Source of the DNA: Allobosea sp. ASV33
GTDB taxonomy: Bacteria > Pseudomonadota > Alphaproteobacteria > Rhizobiales > Beijerinckiaceae
NCBI RefSeq assembly: GCF_016428755.1
Contig: NZ_JAELTI010000007.1
Span: 45,432-109,431 of the forward strand
Direction of reading: 5' to 3'
DNA: 64,000 nucleotides
The notes under the pieces are model-generated. The model worked only from the letters and a program-made list of their open reading frames with translations. It made no database searches and was not told the DNA's origin. Every line of letters starts with the position of its first letter. The stretch's first letter is position 1. A program made the position numbers and the translations under genes. This document shows, piece by piece, positions 61,655 through 64,000 of the stretch.

Positions 61655-61753
61655 AGCCCGACATGCCTTCGTCCGATTCAGGCGGCGGCGGCGGCGACCT
61701 AGGGTCAGGACATCGGGGAGACAGGCTCCTCGAAGCCAACCCGGAGAGCTGCC

Positions 61754-62272
61754 ATGAACGACCTGTCCATCCATGCCAAGCGCGACGCCGCCTTGCGCAC
61801 CCCAACCGATCTCGGCGCGAACGCCACGACCGATATCGCAGCCGCGCTGACCGGCGTTCTCGCCGACATGTTCGCGCTCTATCTCAAGACCAAGAACTTC
61901 CACTGGCACATGTCCGGCCCGCATTTCCGCGACTATCACCTGATGCTCGACGAGCAGGGCGATCAGATCTTCGCGACCACCGATGCGCTGGCCGAGCGCG
62001 TCCGCAAGGTCGGCGGCTCGACGCTCCGCTCGATCGGCCATATCGGCCGGATCCAGCGTTTGCTCGACAATGACGCGGACTATGTCACCCCCCAGGACAT
62101 GCTGGCCGAGCTCGCCGACGACAACCGCAGCCTGACCGGCTTCCTGCGCGCGGCTCACGGTGTCTGCGAGACCCATAACGACGTCGCCTCGACCAGCCTG
62201 ATCGAGGTCTGGATCGATGATGCCGAGCGCCGGAGCTGGTTTCTCTACGAAACGACACGGCAAGAGCGCTGA
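61754..62272 (+). CDS. dps: Dps-family DNA-protecting ferritin-like protein
   Basis: 172 residues with GGAGAG before the ATG. Ferroxidase signature: NFHWHMSGPHFRDYHLMLDE with H50/H52, D66 and the following acidic residues, typical of Dps. Dps oxidises ferrous iron with hydrogen peroxide and coats DNA in stress. First gene of a co-directional group with peroxiredoxin, DsbA-like protein and bicupin. Motif copy D stands upstream, so the two-component system may control the group. Confidence 0.92.
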   Translation: MNDLSIHAKRDAALRTPTDLGANATTDIAAALTGVLADMFALYLKTKNFHWHMSGPHFRDYHLMLDEQGDQIFATTDALAERVRKVGGSTLRSIGHIGRIQRLLDNDADYVTPQDMLAELADDNRSLTGFLRAAHGVCETHNDVASTSLIEVWIDDAERRSWFLYETTRQER

Positions 62273-62309
62273 GCGCGCTCAAACCCGTTCCGATCGGAGG
62301 AGAATGACC

Positions 62310-62819
62310 ATGTCAGAAACGCATTCGCCAATGGCCCTGCCTGCGGGCCAGGCCGCCCCGGCCTTCACGCTGCCGGCGACGCCTGACCAGACGGTTTCGC
62401 TCGATGACCTGCGCGGCAAGCCGGTGATCCTCGCCTTCTACCCCGCGGACTGGAGTCCGGTCTGCGGCGACCAGATGGCGCTCTACAACGAGATCCTGCC
62501 CGAATTCCACAAGGCCGGCGCCCAACTCGTCGGCGTCTCGGTGGACGGCGTGTGGTGCCACGCGGCCTTTGCCGGCGAGCGCAAGCTGCACTTTCCGCTG
62601 CTGTCCGATTTCGAGCCGAAGGGTGCGGTCGCCCGCAGCTTCGGCGTCTACCGCGACAAGGAGGGGATCGCTGAGCGCGCCCTCTTCGTCATCGACGGGG
62701 CGGGCATCATCCGCTGGAGCTTCGTCTCGCCGCTCGGCATCAACCCCGGCGCCGACGGCATCCTCGAGGCACTCGACAATCTCGGCGCCGCGGCGCCCTC
62801 CGAAGGAACTGCGTCATGA
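62310..62819 (+). CDS. Peroxiredoxin (AhpC/TSA family)
   Basis: 169 residues from the ATG at 62310, with GGAGGAG at 7 nt; an ATG at 62304 is too close to that site. Peroxidatic C52 in PADWSPVCGDQ and a second cysteine C83 in DGVWCHAAF. Reduces hydrogen and organic peroxides using a thiol donor. Its stop overlaps the start of the DsbA-like gene (ATGA), so a functional pair is likely. 37 bp separates it from dps. Confidence 0.9.
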   Translation: MSETHSPMALPAGQAAPAFTLPATPDQTVSLDDLRGKPVILAFYPADWSPVCGDQMALYNEILPEFHKAGAQLVGVSVDGVWCHAAFAGERKLHFPLLSDFEPKGAVARSFGVYRDKEGIAERALFVIDGAGIIRWSFVSPLGINPGADGILEALDNLGAAAPSEGTAS

Positions 62820-63370
62820 CCCGTCTCGCGATCCCCGTCGGCAGCCAGGACCATGTCCAGGGCCAGGCGCAGGCCGTCGTCACCCTCGTCGAATATGGCG
62901 ACTACGAATGCCCCTATTGCGGCGAGGCCTATCCTGTTCTCAAGGCGGTGCAGCGCGCCATGGGCGACGAGTTGCGCTTCGTCTTCCGCAACTTCCCGCT
63001 CGCCGAAATGCATCCCCATGCGGTGCGCGCCGCCGAATTCGCGGAGACGGCCGCCGAGCTCGGCAAGTTCTGGCAGGCACATGACATGCTCTACGAGAAC
63101 CAGACCGCACTGCGAGACGCCGACCTCTACGCCTATGGCCTTCGCCTCGGTCTCGATACCGACGTCGTCACGCAAGGCCTCGATGGCCGCTTCGACCGGA
63201 AGATCAAGGAGGATTTCACGGGCGGCATTCGCAGCGGCGTGAACGGGACGCCGAGCCTGTTCATCAACGGGCTTCGGTACGATGGCGAGCGTGATGTCGA
63301 CAGCCTCGTCTCCGCCCTGAGGCAAGCCGCCCGGGACGCCATCCGCCCGCGCGCCGCCACGACTCGCTAA
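62816..63370 (+). CDS. DsbA-family thioredoxin-fold oxidoreductase, cytoplasmic
   Basis: 184 residues. CPYC active site at 32-35 (YGDYECPYCGEAYP), inserted helical domain, and cis-proline loop GTPSLFING. No signal peptide, unlike periplasmic DsbA, so it works in the cytosol. The 4-bp overlap with the peroxiredoxin gene suggests it serves as the electron donor or recycling partner of that enzyme. Related to the thioredoxin_4 group. Confidence 0.9.
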   Translation: MTRLAIPVGSQDHVQGQAQAVVTLVEYGDYECPYCGEAYPVLKAVQRAMGDELRFVFRNFPLAEMHPHAVRAAEFAETAAELGKFWQAHDMLYENQTALRDADLYAYGLRLGLDTDVVTQGLDGRFDRKIKEDFTGGIRSGVNGTPSLFINGLRYDGERDVDSLVSALRQAARDAIRPRAATTR

Positions 63371-63401
63371 GCCCCTTGCCACCCGGCCAATGGAGACGAC
63401 C

Positions 63402-64000
63402 ATGACCGATTCCACGATGTCCTTCCGCTACCGGCTCGAACAGGCCACACCCCGCACCGGCTCAGGCGGCATCACGCGCGGCGCCTCCGTGAAGCAGTTC
63501 CCGGCCAGCGTCGGCATCGCAGGCGTTTCGATGAGGCTCGCACCGGGCTCGATGCGCGAACTGCACTGGCATGCCAATGCCGCCGAATGGGCCTATGTCG
63601 TATCCGGCCAATGCCGCACAACGGTCTTGCACCCGGACGGCTCGTCGGCGACCGATACGTTCGGCCCCGGCGACGTCTGGTATTTTCCCCGCGGCTGGGG
63701 CCACTCCATCCAGGGGCTCGGTCCCGGCGAGTGCCATTTCATCCTGATCTTCGACAATGGCGACTTCTCCGAGGATCATACCTTCAGCGTCACCGACTGG
63801 CTTTCCCGCACATCGCCGGAGGTGCTGGCGCAGAATCTCGGCCTGAGCCGCGAACAGATCGCACAGCTCCCGGCCGGCGAGGCCTATTTCGCCCAAGGAC
63901 CCGTCCCCGACGACCGCTCGACCGACGCCACGCCGCGCGCGACGGCTGCTTTGACGACGCCGCATCGCTACCCGCTGCTGGCCCAGCAACCAAGGCGCGT
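63402..64000 (+). CDS. Bicupin oxalate decarboxylase-like protein, partial
   Basis: 199 visible residues, open to the window end. GGAGA precedes the ATG. The first cupin domain is complete: ELHWHANAAEWAYVVSG (metal His-x-His and Glu) and FPRGWGHSIQG (third His). The DFSEDHTFSVTDWLSRT segment is typical of oxalate decarboxylases, whose second cupin would follow outside. These Mn enzymes split oxalate to formate and CO2. Last seen member of the dps group. Confidence 0.83.
   Translation, partial: MTDSTMSFRYRLEQATPRTGSGGITRGASVKQFPASVGIAGVSMRLAPGSMRELHWHANAAEWAYVVSGQCRTTVLHPDGSSATDTFGPGDVWYFPRGWGHSIQGLGPGECHFILIFDNGDFSEDHTFSVTDWLSRTSPEVLAQNLGLSREQIAQLPAGEAYFAQGPVPDDRSTDATPRATAALTTPHRYPLLAQQPRR

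Noticed and set aside
1..64000. CRISPR array, rRNA operon, prophage structural genes or toxin-antitoxin pair
   Set aside because: No regularly spaced direct repeats, rRNA-like sequence or phage structural motifs were seen, and no two-gene toxin-antitoxin signature was found.

Overview
The window looks like chromosomal DNA of a high-GC alphaproteobacterium, most likely a member of the Hyphomicrobiales (Rhizobiales) close to Bosea-type soil bacteria. This rests on strong GC bias at third codon positions, rhizobial-type hydroxyproline genes, many GntR/FCD regulators and sugar-acid transporters, a rhizobial-style PHO box, and FixJ-like response regulators. The genus is an inference. No rRNA, complete tRNA or CRISPR array was seen.

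Layout. 1-4046: a hydroxyproline-type catabolic block (FAD amine dehydrogenase cut by the window edge, HypD-like deaminase, GntR repressor with two matching TTGTCGACAA operators) and an orphan solute-binding protein. 4240-10504: divergent envelope/caspase block (active-type caspase plus OmpA protein on the minus strand; three-domain DUF4399 protein, single DUF4399 protein and a caspase/SUMF1 fusion lacking the catalytic Cys on the plus strand). 10617-19834: ABC sugar or sugar-acid uptake and oxidation cluster (SDRs, two paralogous binding proteins, GntR, enolase-superfamily dehydratase, two permeases, two uncharacterised proteins) with no ATPase gene. 19919-25614: housekeeping and accessory singletons (SelO, hydrolase, peptidoglycan-binding-like protein, GNAT acetyltransferase divergent from a MocR regulator, methyltransferase). 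25651-28445: polyphosphate kinase 2 divergent from a Pit phosphate transporter with a PHO-box-like site. 28627-31904: RpiR regulator, MFS transporter and an atypical Asp/Glu racemase-family protein, with an 18-bp perfect operator-like palindrome.

31905-43413 looks like an acquired island. It starts with a tRNA-Arg 3'-end fragment and a truncated tyrosine-recombinase gene and ends with an IS3 orfA remnant. Between them lies a sugar-acid oxidation pathway: uronate dehydrogenase-like protein, IlvD/Edd dehydratase, SMP-30 lactonase, MHS-type transporter, cupin, aldehyde dehydrogenase, SDR, GntR and LysR regulators. A 52-bp imperfect inverted repeat lies upstream of both outermost promoters.

43432-50402: MscS-like channel, then an AraC-controlled envelope cluster (DUF1254/1214 protein, class A acid phosphatase, two outer-membrane barrels) in which two promoters share a 42-bp element. 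50692-57047: SDR/AraC pair, MFS exporter, FAD monooxygenase and PoxB-type pyruvate oxidase. 57244-64000: alpha/beta hydrolase, two FixJ-type response regulators, PAS histidine kinase, Dps, peroxiredoxin, DsbA-like protein and a bicupin cut by the window end.

The most striking unexplained signal is a directional 16-bp motif (consensus near ACCTGCGTATG). It sits 86-100 bp upstream of four start codons (FAD monooxygenase, alpha/beta hydrolase, single-domain response regulator, Dps), always in the same orientation to the gene. It probably marks a stress regulon of the adjacent two-component system.
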